Position numbers and translations under genes: made by a program
The notes under the pieces: generated by a model
Told to the model about the DNA's origin: nothing
Seen by the model: the letters and a program-made list of their open reading frames with translations, nothing else
The model's database searches: none
Shown here: positions 42,614 through 54,489 of the stretch, one piece after another
Numbering within the stretch: position 1 is the first letter of the stretch
Layout of the letters: each line of letters opens with the position of its first letter
From: Methylomagnum ishizawai
GTDB lineage: Bacteria; Pseudomonadota; Gammaproteobacteria; Methylococcales; Methylomonadaceae
Direction of reading: 5' to 3'
Assembly (NCBI GenBank): GCA_945861705.1
Contig: CAMAVM010000006.1
Span: 1-64,000 of the forward strand
DNA: 64,000 bases

Positions 42614-44158
42614 TCAAAAGCTGGCGATTTTATCACTTGTGCCCGTCAAATGCCTTAGTCTCAGGCCAGAAAGTGTTAATGTCAGCACATACAAGAAACA
42701 ACCAATGCTAATCCACTTAAACAAATTGATTATTCTGTCTGTAGTACCCCACTGACTCCACCAACCATTCTCAACAAAGTAACACAAGCAAACCGCCATG
42801 ACCGTGCTTGCCAACGTAACGCGACCCAAAAACAGTAACCAACCGAGTCCAGGTTGGTAGGCATTTTCTTGCAATAATTTGTTCAACAGCAATGCTGCAT
42901 TAAGCAATGCGCCCAGTGATGTTGCCAGTGCTAGTCCAGCATGTGCCAGCGGAATAACCAATACATTCAAAGCCAGACTGGTTATCATCGCAACCATGCC
43001 ATAGCGAACGGGCGTATTCAAGTCATGACGTGAAGTAAAACCCGGCATCAGAATCTTGATAAAAAGGTAACCCAGCAAACCGACAGAATAGGCCTTTAAA
43101 CTCTGCCCTGCTTTATGCACATCATTGATGGTGAATTCGTTATATTGGAACAAGGTTGACAGCATCGGTTCTGCTAGCACGAACAAGCCTATAGTGGCAG
43201 GCATCCCCACCAGAAACACCAAACGCAATCCCCAATCCAGCGTCGCCGAAAAAGCTATTGGATCGTTTGCAGCATGATTATTGCTAAGATTAGGCAGGAT
43301 TACCGTTGCCAACCCTAGCCCCAAAATCCCTAATGGAAATTCCACCAAACGGTCTGAATAATACAGCCAGGACACGCTGCCGCTGACTAGAAACGAAGCG
43401 ACCAAGGCATCCAAAAGCAAATTGATCTGCGTGACCGACGCACTGAATATCGCTGGCAGCAGCCGTTTTATCACAAGACTGACATCGGGATCTTTAAACT
43501 TAACCGTTAACCTGGGCAGCAAACCCAATTGCACAAGGCTGGGGACTTGAAACAGTAGCTGCAAAATCCCGGCCACAAACACGCCCCATGCCAACGCCGT
43601 AATCGGCACATCCATCAGCGGTGCAAGCCATAACGCTGCGGCAATCATACAGATGTTAAGAAAAATTGGTGTTAACGCTGGAATGGCATAGTGTTCATGT
43701 GCATTCAGTACTGCACCCGCAAACGCCACCAACACAATACATAAGCCGAATGGTAAGGTGATCCGCAATAAAGTCACCGCTAGCTCATACTGTGTCCATT
43801 GCCAAGCGAAACCCGGTGCCAATACCAGGACGAGCAAGGGAGCTAGAACCATTGCCACCAGCGTAACCAACATAGCCCATGCCGCTAGCGTCCCTGCCGT
43901 CTTGCCAATGAATTGCCTTAAGGTGAGCTTGTCACCTTGGTGGTTAGCCATGACTGGCACAAGGGCATGGGCAAATGCCCCTTCGGTGAACAACCTACGC
44001 AAAAGGTTCGGAATTTTGAACGCCACAAAAAAAGCGTCGGTCGCCACATCCACTCCAAAAAGTCGGGCAATCAACATATCCCGAACAAATCCCAACAGCC
44101 GGGAAGTCAATGTCATGCTGCTGACGACAACGGTCGCTTTAAAAAGCCGCTTGCCCAC
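42614..44158 (-). CDS. murJ: Lipid II flippase MurJ (MviN)
   Basis: 514-aa polytopic protein (about 14 TM helices) of the MOP superfamily that moves lipid II across the inner membrane for peptidoglycan synthesis. The N-terminus has the expected SSMTLTSRLLGFVRDMLIAR and FGVDVATDAFFVAFKIPNLLRRLFTEGAF blocks. It diverges from rpsT, as often seen. Confidence 0.97.
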   Translation of the reverse strand: MGKRLFKATVVVSSMTLTSRLLGFVRDMLIARLFGVDVATDAFFVAFKIPNLLRRLFTEGAFAHALVPVMANHQGDKLTLRQFIGKTAGTLAAWAMLVTLVAMVLAPLLVLVLAPGFAWQWTQYELAVTLLRITLPFGLCIVLVAFAGAVLNAHEHYAIPALTPIFLNICMIAAALWLAPLMDVPITALAWGVFVAGILQLLFQVPSLVQLGLLPRLTVKFKDPDVSLVIKRLLPAIFSASVTQINLLLDALVASFLVSGSVSWLYYSDRLVEFPLGILGLGLATVILPNLSNNHAANDPIAFSATLDWGLRLVFLVGMPATIGLFVLAEPMLSTLFQYNEFTINDVHKAGQSLKAYSVGLLGYLFIKILMPGFTSRHDLNTPVRYGMVAMITSLALNVLVIPLAHAGLALATSLGALLNAALLLNKLLQENAYQPGLGWLLFLGRVTLASTVMAVCLCYFVENGWWSQWGTTDRIINLFKWISIGCFLYVLTLTLSGLRLRHLTGTSDKIASF

Positions 44159-44189
44159 TACTTAATCCTGTTTGCGTAGCACGTAAATG

Positions 44190-44218
44190 TTGACAATGAT
44201 AGCATTTATAATGATAAT
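44190..44218 (+). promoter_or_regulatory. Candidate rpsT promoter
   Basis: TTGACA at 44190-44195 and GATAAT at 44213-44218 with a 17-bp spacer, 39 bp before the rpsT start codon. Confidence 0.65.
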
Positions 44219-44256
44219 GCGCAGTCTGATAACTCACTTTGTAGAAACGACGCACT

Positions 44257-44520
44257 ATGGCTAATACAGCACAAGCTAAAAAACGCGCGAAACAAGCCGA
44301 AAAGAGCCGTGTTCGCAACGCAGGACAACGCAGCAATCTGCGTACTTTTATTAAGAAAGTACTTGCCGCCGTTAAAGCAGGCGACAAAGAGAAAGCCCAA
44401 GCCGCTTTCAATATTGCCCAACCGATTATCGATTCCGCCGTCAACAAAGGCATTATCCATAAAAACAAGGCAGCTCGTGGCAAGAGCCGTTTGAGCGCGA
44501 AAGTTAAAGCTGTAGCTTAG
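44257..44520 (+). CDS. rpsT: 30S ribosomal protein S20
   Basis: 87 aa, basic, three-helix protein binding 16S r[24 protein letters not shown] and the C-terminal [20 protein letters not shown] are the standard S20 ends. Single gene between its own promoter and a strong terminator. Confidence 0.98.
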   Translation: MANTAQAKKRAKQAEKSRVRNAGQRSNLRTFIKKVLAAVKAGDKEKAQAAFNIAQPIIDSAVNKGIIHKNKAARGKSRLSAKVKAVA

Positions 44521-44542
44521 TTGCATCTAATTCAATAAAAAA

Positions 44543-44574
44543 GGCCGCTACCCATTTGGGTAGCGGCCTTTTTT
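44543..44574 (+). terminator. Strong intrinsic terminator after rpsT
   Basis: GGCCGCTACCC at 44543-44553 pairs perfectly with GGGTAGCGGCC at 44558-44568 over a four-base loop, followed by six T. A-run on the other side lets it work in both directions. Confidence 0.95.
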
Positions 44575-44654
44575 ATTGATCGGAATAAATAATCCGGTTT
44601 GTTTTGATACGATTTTAATCCGTCAAGATTTTAGCCTTATCCAGATCAACATCC

Positions 44655-45671
44655 TTACTTGCCACCCTCACGCTGCCAAGCCAGTAGTGGCATTAGCAAC
44701 TGTTTTTTGGCCTTTTCGTCTGCACCGGAAGGTAATTTCCCAGCACCGTGTGCATTAATCCAAGCAGCAATATCGTGCCATATTATGTTGGCTTGCAGAT
44801 CGCGTAACAGCAAGTGATAGCCTTGTTGATAAAAACCAACGGTCTTCCCTTTCGTTCCTCTTAAGTAAAACCGCTTTAAAAAGGCAAAAATTGCCTCCTT
44901 GGGAATGATGTCGTCCCGATCACCGTACAATACTAAGATATTCCCGTTCAATAAATCTGCATTTTCAAATGCCGAATCCATTAAATTTGTTAACCCATAC
45001 AAGGACTCTACACGGGTTTTTCTGAGTACCAGCGGATCACTATCCAACTCCCGCATCATCTCACGATTATCCGACAACTTGGCTTCCACGCCCTCGCCAC
45101 TCAAGGTCATCCAAGGCATCGTGTGAGACAGCGCCCAGAGCAAGGCTGTTTGATACCAAGGCATAATCTCCCTAGGCCAAACTGCAGGCGCAGCCAGAAT
45201 AATGCCATCTACGGACGGCATACGCGCATCCCGAATAGCCGCCATTACGACAGCACCACCCATGCTTTCACCGAGCAAATAGACCGGAATGCCAGGGTAA
45301 TGTTGCCTTATCTGTCTGACAAAATTTTGCAAATCGGTGGTATAGGCTTCACGCCCAGCCCAAAAGCCACGCTGCGGGGCAGCACCGAATCCGCGCTGGT
45401 CGTAAGTAAAACAGGCGATGCCTTGGGTGCTGAAATATTCTGCTGGTTGTCGCAGAAAATAGCCATAATCATTAAAGCCATGTACACCGACAATCACTGC
45501 TCGTGTTATACCCGTTTTTGGCAACCAACGGTGTAGCGGAAGCTGCAAACCATCATCGGTGAGGAAGTGTTGCTCGTGTAATTGCGGATTGTTCGTTTTG
45601 ATACCAAGCGGATGCGCTTGCGGTTTACAACCGACCAACAATAAAAACAGCATAATGAAAAGCGTTCTCAT
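44655..45671 (-). CDS. Alpha/beta-hydrolase lipoprotein, lysophospholipase/monoacylglycerol lipase-like
   Basis: 338 aa. Lipoprotein signal (LFIMLFLLLVGCKP, Cys15). Serine hydrolase core: oxyanion region VIVGVHGFNDYG, nucleophile elbow LLGESMGGAV, Asp in LVLYGDRDDIIP and His in QQGYHLLLRD. Shows Hydrolase_4 type features such as YDQRGFGAAPQRGFW. Substrate unknown; membrane lipid turnover is a guess from the family. Followed on the minus strand by the bidirectional rpsT terminator. Confidence 0.85.
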   Translation of the reverse strand: MRTLFIMLFLLLVGCKPQAHPLGIKTNNPQLHEQHFLTDDGLQLPLHRWLPKTGITRAVIVGVHGFNDYGYFLRQPAEYFSTQGIACFTYDQRGFGAAPQRGFWAGREAYTTDLQNFVRQIRQHYPGIPVYLLGESMGGAVVMAAIRDARMPSVDGIILAAPAVWPREIMPWYQTALLWALSHTMPWMTLSGEGVEAKLSDNREMMRELDSDPLVLRKTRVESLYGLTNLMDSAFENADLLNGNILVLYGDRDDIIPKEAIFAFLKRFYLRGTKGKTVGFYQQGYHLLLRDLQANIIWHDIAAWINAHGAGKLPSGADEKAKKQLLMPLLAWQREGGK

Positions 45672-45796
45672 GTTGCAAGCCCCGTTTAATAGCGCGAGTT
45701 AAGCTTGAAAAGCGTTTGATGGAGGTAAAACCAGAATTGAAACCCTATGACTAGATTGACCTTAACCACATACGCTAAGTTTAACCTAAAAGTGAA

Positions 45797-47942
<2,146 letters not shown>

Positions 47943-47972
47943 TCACAGTGTGGTATTTCAACCCGCTAAAAC

Positions 47973-48005
47973 AAAAAAAGCCCCGTCATTTATATGAGCG
48001 GAGCT
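47973..48005 (-). terminator. Terminator between rpmA and obgE
   Basis: On the minus strand AGCTCCGCTCAT (47994-48005) pairs imperfectly with ATGACGGGGCT (47979-47989) and a run of seven T follows (47973-47979 as A on the plus strand). Probably partial termination that lowers obgE and proB relative to the ribosomal proteins. Confidence 0.7.
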
Positions 48006-48049
48006 TTTTGCAAACAGAGCCTGTTGCCAACAACGCAACAGAGGATGTC

Positions 48050-48307
48050 CTATGCAGCCACAATACTAACAAATTGACGGCTTTTTGAACCTTTTACTTC
48101 AAACACAACTTTGCCATCAGCGGTTGCGAACAGGGTATGGTCTTTGCCACAACCCATATTTACACCCGGATGAAAACGGGTGCCACGTTGACGGACGATG
48201 ATATTACCCGCTATGACGCTTTCACCACCGAAACGCTTTACACCTAATCTTTTTGCATTGGAGTCGCGACCATTACGGGTACTACCTCCAGCTTTCTTAT
48301 GAGCCAT
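48050..48307 (-). CDS. rpmA: 50S ribosomal protein L27
   Basis: 85 aa. [21 protein letters not shown] and the [17 protein letters not shown] block define L27, whose N-terminal tail reaches the peptidyl-transferase centre. No extra N-terminal extension. It follows rplU by 15 bp. Confidence 0.98.
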   Translation of the reverse strand: MAHKKAGGSTRNGRDSNAKRLGVKRFGGESVIAGNIIVRQRGTRFHPGVNMGCGKDHTLFATADGKVVFEVKGSKSRQFVSIVAA

Positions 48308-48322
48308 CTTTAACTCCTGCTT

Positions 48323-48634
48323 TTAAGCGGAAATGCCAGAAATCTGGATTTCTGTATAGTACTGACGATGCCCCATCTGTTTCATATGGTGCTTCCGCCT
48401 TCTGAATTTAATGATCTTGATTTTGTCGTGTCGCCCTTGAGATAACACAGTAGCCGTAACTTTAGCGCCCTCTATATAAGGTAGGCCGACTTTGACAGCA
48501 TCATCTGACTGAAACATTAGCACCTTATCGAACTCAATACTGTCACCGATGCCAAGCTCAAGCTTTTCTACCTTTAAGTACGTGCCTTCCTCAACACGGT
48601 ACTGTTTACCACCTGTTTGAATTACCGCATACAT
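48323..48634 (-). CDS. rplU: 50S ribosomal protein L21
   Basis: 103 aa. [20 protein letters not shown] and the C-terminal [19 protein letters not shown] are the L21 hallmarks. First gene of the minus-strand rplU-rpmA-obgE-proB group and divergent from ispB. Confidence 0.98.
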   Translation of the reverse strand: MYAVIQTGGKQYRVEEGTYLKVEKLELGIGDSIEFDKVLMFQSDDAVKVGLPYIEGAKVTATVLSQGRHDKIKIIKFRRRKHHMKQMGHRQYYTEIQISGISA

Positions 48635-48794
48635 CGGTCACAACTCCATAAAGCATTAACTTACTAAGATTAACCTGTAATTGTATTTTTAAAACCGTCC
48701 CACGTCAAATCAATATTCTGTTAATTTAGCTGTTGGTAATAAAACAATCTTCAAAACCTCCCCTCGTTATCGTTAAACATTACAATTATTTAGG

Positions 48795-48825
48795 TTGAGT
48801 TATTCATCGTGTATTCAGTTATAAT
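48795..48825 (+). promoter_or_regulatory. Candidate ispB promoter
   Basis: A perfect -10 TATAAT at 48820-48825, 59 bp before the ispB ATG. The nearest -35-like element, TTGAGT at 48795-48800, gives a long 19-bp spacer, so the -35 assignment is weak. Confidence 0.4.
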
Positions 48826-48883
48826 GCCGTGTTTTATTTTTTGCAGTAGTTGTTGAACTTCGACTTGCTCACTTTACTAAATA

Positions 48884-49888
48884 ATGTCATCTATTTTACA
48901 TACCAGCGCAACAGATACTATTGACTTTGATTCCATCAAACGGTTGACTGCTGACGAAGCCAAGGCCGTCGATTCGCTGATTATCAATCAGCTTAGTTCC
49001 GATGTGCTGCTCATCAACCAAATGGGGCATTATATCGTCAACAATGGCGGCAAACGCTTACGCCCGATGCTATTACTGCTTGCCGCTAAAGCCTTAGGCC
49101 AGATTAATCATAATCATCTGGTGTTGGCCGCGGTAATTGAGTTTATCCACACAGCTACGCTGCTACACGACGACGTGGTGGACGAATCAGACCTGCGTCG
49201 CGGCCAACAATCTGCGAATGCGGTCTGGGGCAATGCTGCCAGTGTGCTTGTTGGTGACTATCTGTATTCGAGCGCATTTGAGATGATGGTGCGTACCAAC
49301 ATTATGCGCGTCATGGAAATCCTTTCCAAGACCACCACCGCCATTGCCGAAGGCGAAGTACTACAACTACTTAACTGCAACAATCCCGAAACGACAGAAG
49401 AAAAATATTTGGAAGTCATCTCCAGAAAAACGGCTATCTTGTTCAGCGCGGCGACCAGATTAGCTGCGGTGGTATCCAATGCTAATGCCGAAGTTGAAGA
49501 AAAACTCTCTCAATATGGACAACATCTTGGCATTGCCTTCCAATTAATCGACGATGCCCTAGACTACAAAGCCACCAAAGAAGAGCTAGGCAAAAACCTT
49601 GGTGACGACCTCGCCGAAGGCAAGCCCACTTTACCCTTGATTTACGCCATCAAAAACAGCAGTCTATCAGAAGCCAATGTGATTATTGATGCCATAAAAA
49701 ATGGTAATCGTGACGCATTCAATGAAGTCTACGCCATCGTAAAAAGCAGCAAAGCCATTGAGTACACTGAACAACGCGCTAACGAGGAAGCCCAAAAAGC
49801 GATGGCCGCGTTAGATGTTTTACCGAACAGCGAGTACAAACAAGCTTTGTTAGCTTTGGCAAGTTTTTCTGTGCAACGTAGTTATTGA
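48884..49888 (+). CDS. ispB: Octaprenyl diphosphate synthase
   Basis: Builds the polyprenyl tail of ubiquinone. 334 aa with both Asp-rich motifs: LLHDDVVDESDLRRGQ and QLIDDALDYKA, plus GGKRLRPML. Chain length cannot be fixed from sequence alone, but the divergent placement from rplU-rpmA is the usual ispB locus. Its product is the substrate of UbiA at 63 kb. Confidence 0.95.
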   Translation: MSSILHTSATDTIDFDSIKRLTADEAKAVDSLIINQLSSDVLLINQMGHYIVNNGGKRLRPMLLLLAAKALGQINHNHLVLAAVIEFIHTATLLHDDVVDESDLRRGQQSANAVWGNAASVLVGDYLYSSAFEMMVRTNIMRVMEILSKTTTAIAEGEVLQLLNCNNPETTEEKYLEVISRKTAILFSAATRLAAVVSNANAEVEEKLSQYGQHLGIAFQLIDDALDYKATKEELGKNLGDDLAEGKPTLPLIYAIKNSSLSEANVIIDAIKNGNRDAFNEVYAIVKSSKAIEYTEQRANEEAQKAMAALDVLPNSEYKQALLALASFSVQRSY

Positions 49889-50199
49889 GAGAATTACCAT
49901 ATCAATTAATCAATGGGCGTTCCTCAAAAAAGCGGATTCCCTAAAATGAAGGTTGATATTCCAAGTTTAACAAATACATGATAAAAGCAGACATATTGAC
50001 AAATGAATTTTTAGTTCAGTTTGATTTGGATACTGATTGCCTTTTAATTTTCACTATTCATCAAGGAAATGTGATCATCTGGCGCATCTAAATGGGTGGG
50101 AGAAACAATATTACTGCTAATTCCTGAAATGAGAGAAAAATTATTTCACATTGACGATGATCTTACGTTGGATTAATTTCCGAAACAAACCGTTCCCCT
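49889..50199. pseudogene. Gap with possible frameshifted coding remnant
   Basis: A 37-codon frame from the ATG at 49978 (MIKADILTNEFLVQFDLDTD, to 50091) is followed, in another frame, by a coding-like stretch ending at about 50176 (WVGETILLLIPEMREKLF). Both read as protein-like, so one small gene broken by a frameshift is plausible. I cannot name the family. The rest of the gap shows nothing. Confidence 0.3.
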
Positions 50200-51165
50200 C
50201 TATATCTTCGCAGAATAAAAAGCATCAAACTTATCAATAAACAGTCCCAGTTGGTCTAATGGCAAATGGTTAATACCCGCCGCAGGCTTCCGCCCCCCGC
50301 CGGTCGCAAACCCTGAACAAAAATCATCCGCTCCTACCATATTGCTTAAAGGTGCCCTCACACTGACAAGAAAACCACCGTCCTTGTTATAAGAAAGCAC
50401 TGCATGGGCTTTCCCAGGATTTTGATTAGCTAAATGATTGCCGAAAACACCACTTACTCGCCGCGCCCAAGCTACATCAGGCAGTATAAATACAGCTACT
50501 GCATCGTTTTGGTATTCCGGTTTGATGCTTTCGGCACTGGTCATGTCTTGCTGATAGCCATTTTCCAGCTTATCAAATGCGGTATGATTTTCTGAGATGA
50601 AATCGAACGGTGACGCATAACGCACCATTTCCCAATACAACACATCCGGTGCAAAATGCAGGTCAGCTACACTGCTGCCGTAACCGTTATAATTGATATA
50701 CATCCCCAACTTTTTCAGCTTGTCCAACTCCCAATCTTGTACGCTCAAGGTGGCTGCGAGTTTTTCCGCACTGGTATCGAGATTGTCCCCAAAAGCTGCC
50801 GTCACTGCCCACAGGGGGTATTTGCCTTCCAAATACTGATTAACCAACAAACTGGTACATACCGCGTTGTCGGTATCGATTATTGTTTGTAAATTGGGAT
50901 GATTGGGGACTTCGCCAGTGCGATGGTGATCGACATAAAATATAGCGGCACCAGCAGCTAAAAACTCAACAACACGGCGGCCGTTCTTTTCAAAGGAAAT
51001 ATCCAATACCGTCAAGCTGTCACCTTGGTTGATGGTAACCTTATCTAATAATTGAATATCGCGTTTTATGCCTGTAATCAGAGTAGATTCAATGGGTTGG
51101 GCAAGACGAAGCTGGATAAGCGCACAAATACCATCGGCATCGCCATTAAAAACATCATAGTGCAT
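50200..51165 (-). CDS. DHH-family phosphoesterase
   Basis: 321 aa from the ATG at 51165 (MHYDVFNGDADGICALIQL); the longer frame to 51228 would overlap cysC. Motif I NGDADG, motif II LDISFEKN, the DHH motif in FYVDHHRTG, and a C-terminal DHHA1-like domain with FATGGGRKPAAGIN, where the usual GGGH carries Arg in place of His. Relatives include RecJ, NrnA (oligoribonuclease / pAp phosphatase) and PDE enzymes. It starts 7 bp after cysC ends; CysC makes PAPS, whose use yields pAp, so a pAp phosphatase role is tempting but unproven. Confidence 0.85.
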   Translation of the reverse strand: MHYDVFNGDADGICALIQLRLAQPIESTLITGIKRDIQLLDKVTINQGDSLTVLDISFEKNGRRVVEFLAAGAAIFYVDHHRTGEVPNHPNLQTIIDTDNAVCTSLLVNQYLEGKYPLWAVTAAFGDNLDTSAEKLAATLSVQDWELDKLKKLGMYINYNGYGSSVADLHFAPDVLYWEMVRYASPFDFISENHTAFDKLENGYQQDMTSAESIKPEYQNDAVAVFILPDVAWARRVSGVFGNHLANQNPGKAHAVLSYNKDGGFLVSVRAPLSNMVGADDFCSGFATGGGRKPAAGINHLPLDQLGLFIDKFDAFYSAKI

Positions 51166-51172
51166 TGCTAAT

Positions 51173-51793
51173 TTAAGCTGTAGGAAGAATATTTCGTAAT
51201 CGCAACAACGCAATAACTTGCTGCACACTTTCCGCTAGGGTAAAGGCACTGGTATCAATACGTAACTCTGGCTTTTCCGGCTCTTCATAGGGCGAAGAAA
51301 TGCCAGTAAAATTTTTTATTTCGCCATCACGCGCTTTTTTATAAAGCCCTTTAACATCGCGCTGCTCACAAACATTTAACGGACAATAACAATGAATTTC
51401 AATAAAATCCCCATGCGGCATAAGGTTTCTAGCCATTGCCCGTTCAGCACGAAAGGGCGAGATAAAAGCGGTCAGCGTGATTACCCCAGCCTCTAACATA
51501 AGCTTTGCGGTCTCGCTGATACGGCGGATATTTTCCTTGCGACCATCATCACTAAAACCTAAATCGCCGCACAGCCCGTGACGAACATTGTCGCCATCCA
51601 ACACGAAAGTATTGAAACCATTTTGAAACAACTGTTCCTCAACTGCATGTGCCAAGGTTGATTTCCCCGCCCCAGACAAGCCCGTAAACCAAAGCACAAC
51701 CGACTTGTGTTGGTTTTTTTCTTCTCGCCGTTTTCTCGTAACCGTTGCATGATGCCAAACGGTGTTCGTACTTTTATCTAGTTGTGTTGTCAT
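51173..51793 (-). CDS. cysC: Adenylylsulfate (APS) kinase
   Basis: Phosphorylates APS to PAPS in sulfate activation. 206 aa with the P-loop GLSGAGKST, the [16 protein letters not shown] block, the phosphoryl-serine helix [13 protein letters not shown] and [16 protein letters not shown]. cysD and cysN are not adjacent; a DHH phosphoesterase is the only linked gene. Confidence 0.96.
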   Translation of the reverse strand: MTTQLDKSTNTVWHHATVTRKRREEKNQHKSVVLWFTGLSGAGKSTLAHAVEEQLFQNGFNTFVLDGDNVRHGLCGDLGFSDDGRKENIRRISETAKLMLEAGVITLTAFISPFRAERAMARNLMPHGDFIEIHCYCPLNVCEQRDVKGLYKKARDGEIKNFTGISSPYEEPEKPELRIDTSAFTLAESVQQVIALLRLRNILPTA

Positions 51794-52125
51794 AATACGT
51801 AATGCAAAACCATTTGATGGATTACACCAAAAAGCACTGTTCTAGGTTGATTTTACTGAATAATAGCAGGTTCAATAGATTATAGTAAGGCTTGAATTGG
51901 GCGAACATGAAGGATTAGGGAAGGCGAAAGTTCTATTCCGTGCCGCAAAAGAATCTAGCATACACCGTTGGTTGAGAGCATACCACATCCGCCGGAAATA
52001 GCACTCCTATGCGTAAGCGGTTGCATCATTGAGGAGAAGATATTTTTAGAGATTGCCTTAATTTCAATAAACTTTTATCGTTCCCAGATTTTTAACGTCT
52101 GCTAAGATATTGGCAGGAGGAAATT
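51794..52125. other. Gap between cysC and the Aas-like gene
   Basis: 332 bp. A frame of about 40 codons around 51879-52001 (ends RAYHIRRK) has no start codon of quality and no recognisable domain; it may be a relic. AGGAGG at about 52115-52120 is the ribosome site of the downstream gene. Confidence 0.4.
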
Positions 52126-54354
52126 ATGCTGAAAAAAGTGTTACGCAAAGTGGTGGGGGCAATCCTGACCTTGGTTTACCGGATTGAGATCACGGGTACA
52201 GAAAATTACGCAAAGGCCGGTAAGCGGGTGTTGATTATTGCTAATCACACGTCTTTTCTCGACCCCTTGTTGTTGTGGGTTTTCCTGCCGGATGACATCA
52301 CCTTTGCGATAAATACGCACATTTCGCAGCGTTGGTGGTTGCAACCGTTCTTGGGTTTGTCGCAGATTTTCCCCATGAACCCTACCCATCCCATGTCCTT
52401 AAAGGATTTAATCCACCATTTGCGTAACGATACCCGCACCGTAATTTTCCCCGAAGGCCGTATCACGCTGACTGGCGGCTTGATGAAAGTCTACGATGGC
52501 ACGGGTATGGTTGCGGATAAATCCCAAGCTACCATGCTACCTATTCGTATTTCGGGCGGACAATATACCCATTTTTCACGATTGCATAATGTCGTGCGCT
52601 TGCGCTTATTTCCTAAAATAACCATCCATATCCTGCCGCCTACGCAGCTTTCTGCGCCCGAACATCTGCGCGGTAAGGCGCGGCGCAAGTTTAGTGGGCA
52701 TATGCTGGCTGACATTATGACCGAAATGATGTTTACCACCAGCGTATTTCGGCAAACCATTTTCCAAAGCCTATTAGATGCGCGTGTGGTGCATGGCGGC
52801 AAACATGAGCTTGCCGAAGATTTGGAACGTAAGCCGCTGACTTATGACACCCTGATTACCCGCACGATTGCCCTCGGCAATGCGTTAGCAAAACTGACCG
52901 AAGAAGGCGACAATGTCGGCGTATTTTTGCCTAATTCCACGAAAACCTTAGTGACCATCTTGGCGTTGCAAGCACAAGGGCGTGTGCCAGCAATGCTAAA
53001 TTATTCTACGGGTTCGGCGGCAATGCTTTCCGCTTGTCGAATCGCCGAAGTCAAAACGGTATTAACGTCGCGACAATTTATCGAAAAAGGTAAGTTTTCC
53101 GATGAAGCCGCAGTCTTAAGTAAACAAGTGCAACTGGTTTATCTGGAAGACATCGCCCAAACCATCACCAGCCAAGATAAACTCAAGGCGTGGCGGCAAA
53201 GCAAAACCGCTGATTGCTGGTATCCTAAAACTCCACGCAATCCCGACAGCCCTGCAGTGGTTTTGTTTACTTCCGGCTCAGAAGGCACACCGAAAGGCGT
53301 GGTGCTGTCCCATGCCAATCTCTTGGCTAATCTTAAACAACTGGAAGCACGGATCAGCTTTACGCCGCAGGATGTCGTACTGAATTTCCTGCCCATGTTC
53401 CATTCTTTTGGTTTTACCGTTGGCTCTATGCTGCCAATTTTGAGCGGGATGCGGGTATTCTTCTACCCTACACCGTTGCATTACAGCGTCATCCCCGAAA
53501 TGGCTTATGAACTCAAAGGGACGATCATGTTCGGTACAAATACTTTCTTGGCGGCGTATGCCAAAAAAGCCCATCCGTACGATTTCTTCAATATGCGTTA
53601 TGTGGTCGCTGGTGCGGAAAAGCTGCAAGAAAGCACCCGTGAAACCTGGATGGACAAATTTGGAGTCCGCATCTTAGAAGGCTACGGCGCAACCGAAACT
53701 ACGCCGATAACTTCCGTGAACACACCGATGTACTACAAAGCTGGCACGGTAGGCCGCTTTATGCCAAGCATGGAATACGAGCTGGAACCGATCCCTGGCA
53801 TTCAAGATGCAGGGCAACTGCATGTGAAAGGCCCCAATATAATGTTGGGTTATTTACTGAACGATAAGCCCGGCAAACTCGTACCACCAGAATCCATTTA
53901 CGGCAAAGGCTGGTATAACACCGGCGATATCGTCCATGTGGATGAAGAAGGCTATATCAACATTAGGGGTCGCAGCAAACGCTTTGCCAAAGTCAGCGGG
54001 GAGATGGTGTCCTTGACCGCCGTAGAACAACTCGCCACCAAAGCCTGGCCTAGCGCACTGCACGCTGCAACCAGCATACCCGATGCCCGCAAAGGTGAAC
54101 TGGTGGTCTTGCTTACTACCCAGAAAGACGCAACAACGCAATTTCTTGCCGCAGCATCACCTGGGGTTGCAGCCATCAGCTTGCCCAAGAAAATCCTAGT
54201 TGTAGATAGCATTCCCATGTTAGCAACAGGCAAAATCAACTATCCTGCCGTGACCGAATTGGTTATTGATAAGATTTTTGAGTCGAATGATTCTGAGTTA
54301 GAGGATGGAAAATTGGATAAGGAGAGCGGTATTTATGAAGATGAGGATGATTAG
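52126..54354 (+). CDS. aas: Aas-like fusion: PlsC acyltransferase plus acyl-ACP synthetase
   Basis: 742 aa. Residues about 1-200 are a PlsC-type acyltransferase with the NHTSFLD (H-x4-D) motif and FPEGRIT; residues about 220-715 are an AMP-forming ligase with VVLFTSGSEGTPKGVVLSHAN, YGATETTPITSVNT and YNTGDIVHVDEEGYINIRGR. This is the architecture of E. coli Aas, which re-acylates lysophosphatidylethanolamine using fatty acid activated on ACP. An N-terminal hydrophobic stretch suits membrane association. AGGAGG precedes the ATG. The acidic C-terminal tail (DDSELEDGKLDKE-like) is not typical of Aas. Confidence 0.9.
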   Translation: MLKKVLRKVVGAILTLVYRIEITGTENYAKAGKRVLIIANHTSFLDPLLLWVFLPDDITFAINTHISQRWWLQPFLGLSQIFPMNPTHPMSLKDLIHHLRNDTRTVIFPEGRITLTGGLMKVYDGTGMVADKSQATMLPIRISGGQYTHFSRLHNVVRLRLFPKITIHILPPTQLSAPEHLRGKARRKFSGHMLADIMTEMMFTTSVFRQTIFQSLLDARVVHGGKHELAEDLERKPLTYDTLITRTIALGNALAKLTEEGDNVGVFLPNSTKTLVTILALQAQGRVPAMLNYSTGSAAMLSACRIAEVKTVLTSRQFIEKGKFSDEAAVLSKQVQLVYLEDIAQTITSQDKLKAWRQSKTADCWYPKTPRNPDSPAVVLFTSGSEGTPKGVVLSHANLLANLKQLEARISFTPQDVVLNFLPMFHSFGFTVGSMLPILSGMRVFFYPTPLHYSVIPEMAYELKGTIMFGTNTFLAAYAKKAHPYDFFNMRYVVAGAEKLQESTRETWMDKFGVRILEGYGATETTPITSVNTPMYYKAGTVGRFMPSMEYELEPIPGIQDAGQLHVKGPNIMLGYLLNDKPGKLVPPESIYGKGWYNTGDIVHVDEEGYINIRGRSKRFAKVSGEMVSLTAVEQLATKAWPSALHAATSIPDARKGELVVLLTTQKDATTQFLAAASPGVAAISLPKKILVVDSIPMLATGKINYPAVTELVIDKIFESNDSELEDGKLDKESGIYEDEDD

Positions 54355-54366
54355 GGGTGATTGGTT

Positions 54367-54489
54367 CTAGGTAATGGCTACAGAACATACCGCTTGTATA
54401 AGCAGTATCAGGTTATTTACCTCATAAAAACAGATGAAGTGTATGTTCAAGTTGAGCAAGTCACACCACACGATTATCGGAGAAAATAA
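54367..54489 (+). pseudogene. Remnant of a RelE/ParE-type toxin (C-terminal part)
   Basis: An in-frame stretch of 40 codons without a start: LGNGYRTYRLYKQYQVIYLI, then KTDEVYVQVEQVTPHDYRRK and a stop. The order YR-x-YRLYKQYQVIY followed by acidic turn and VYVQVEQVTPHDYR matches the end of RelE/ParE-fold toxins. The N-terminal half is missing, the aas gene occupying that place. Confidence 0.55.
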
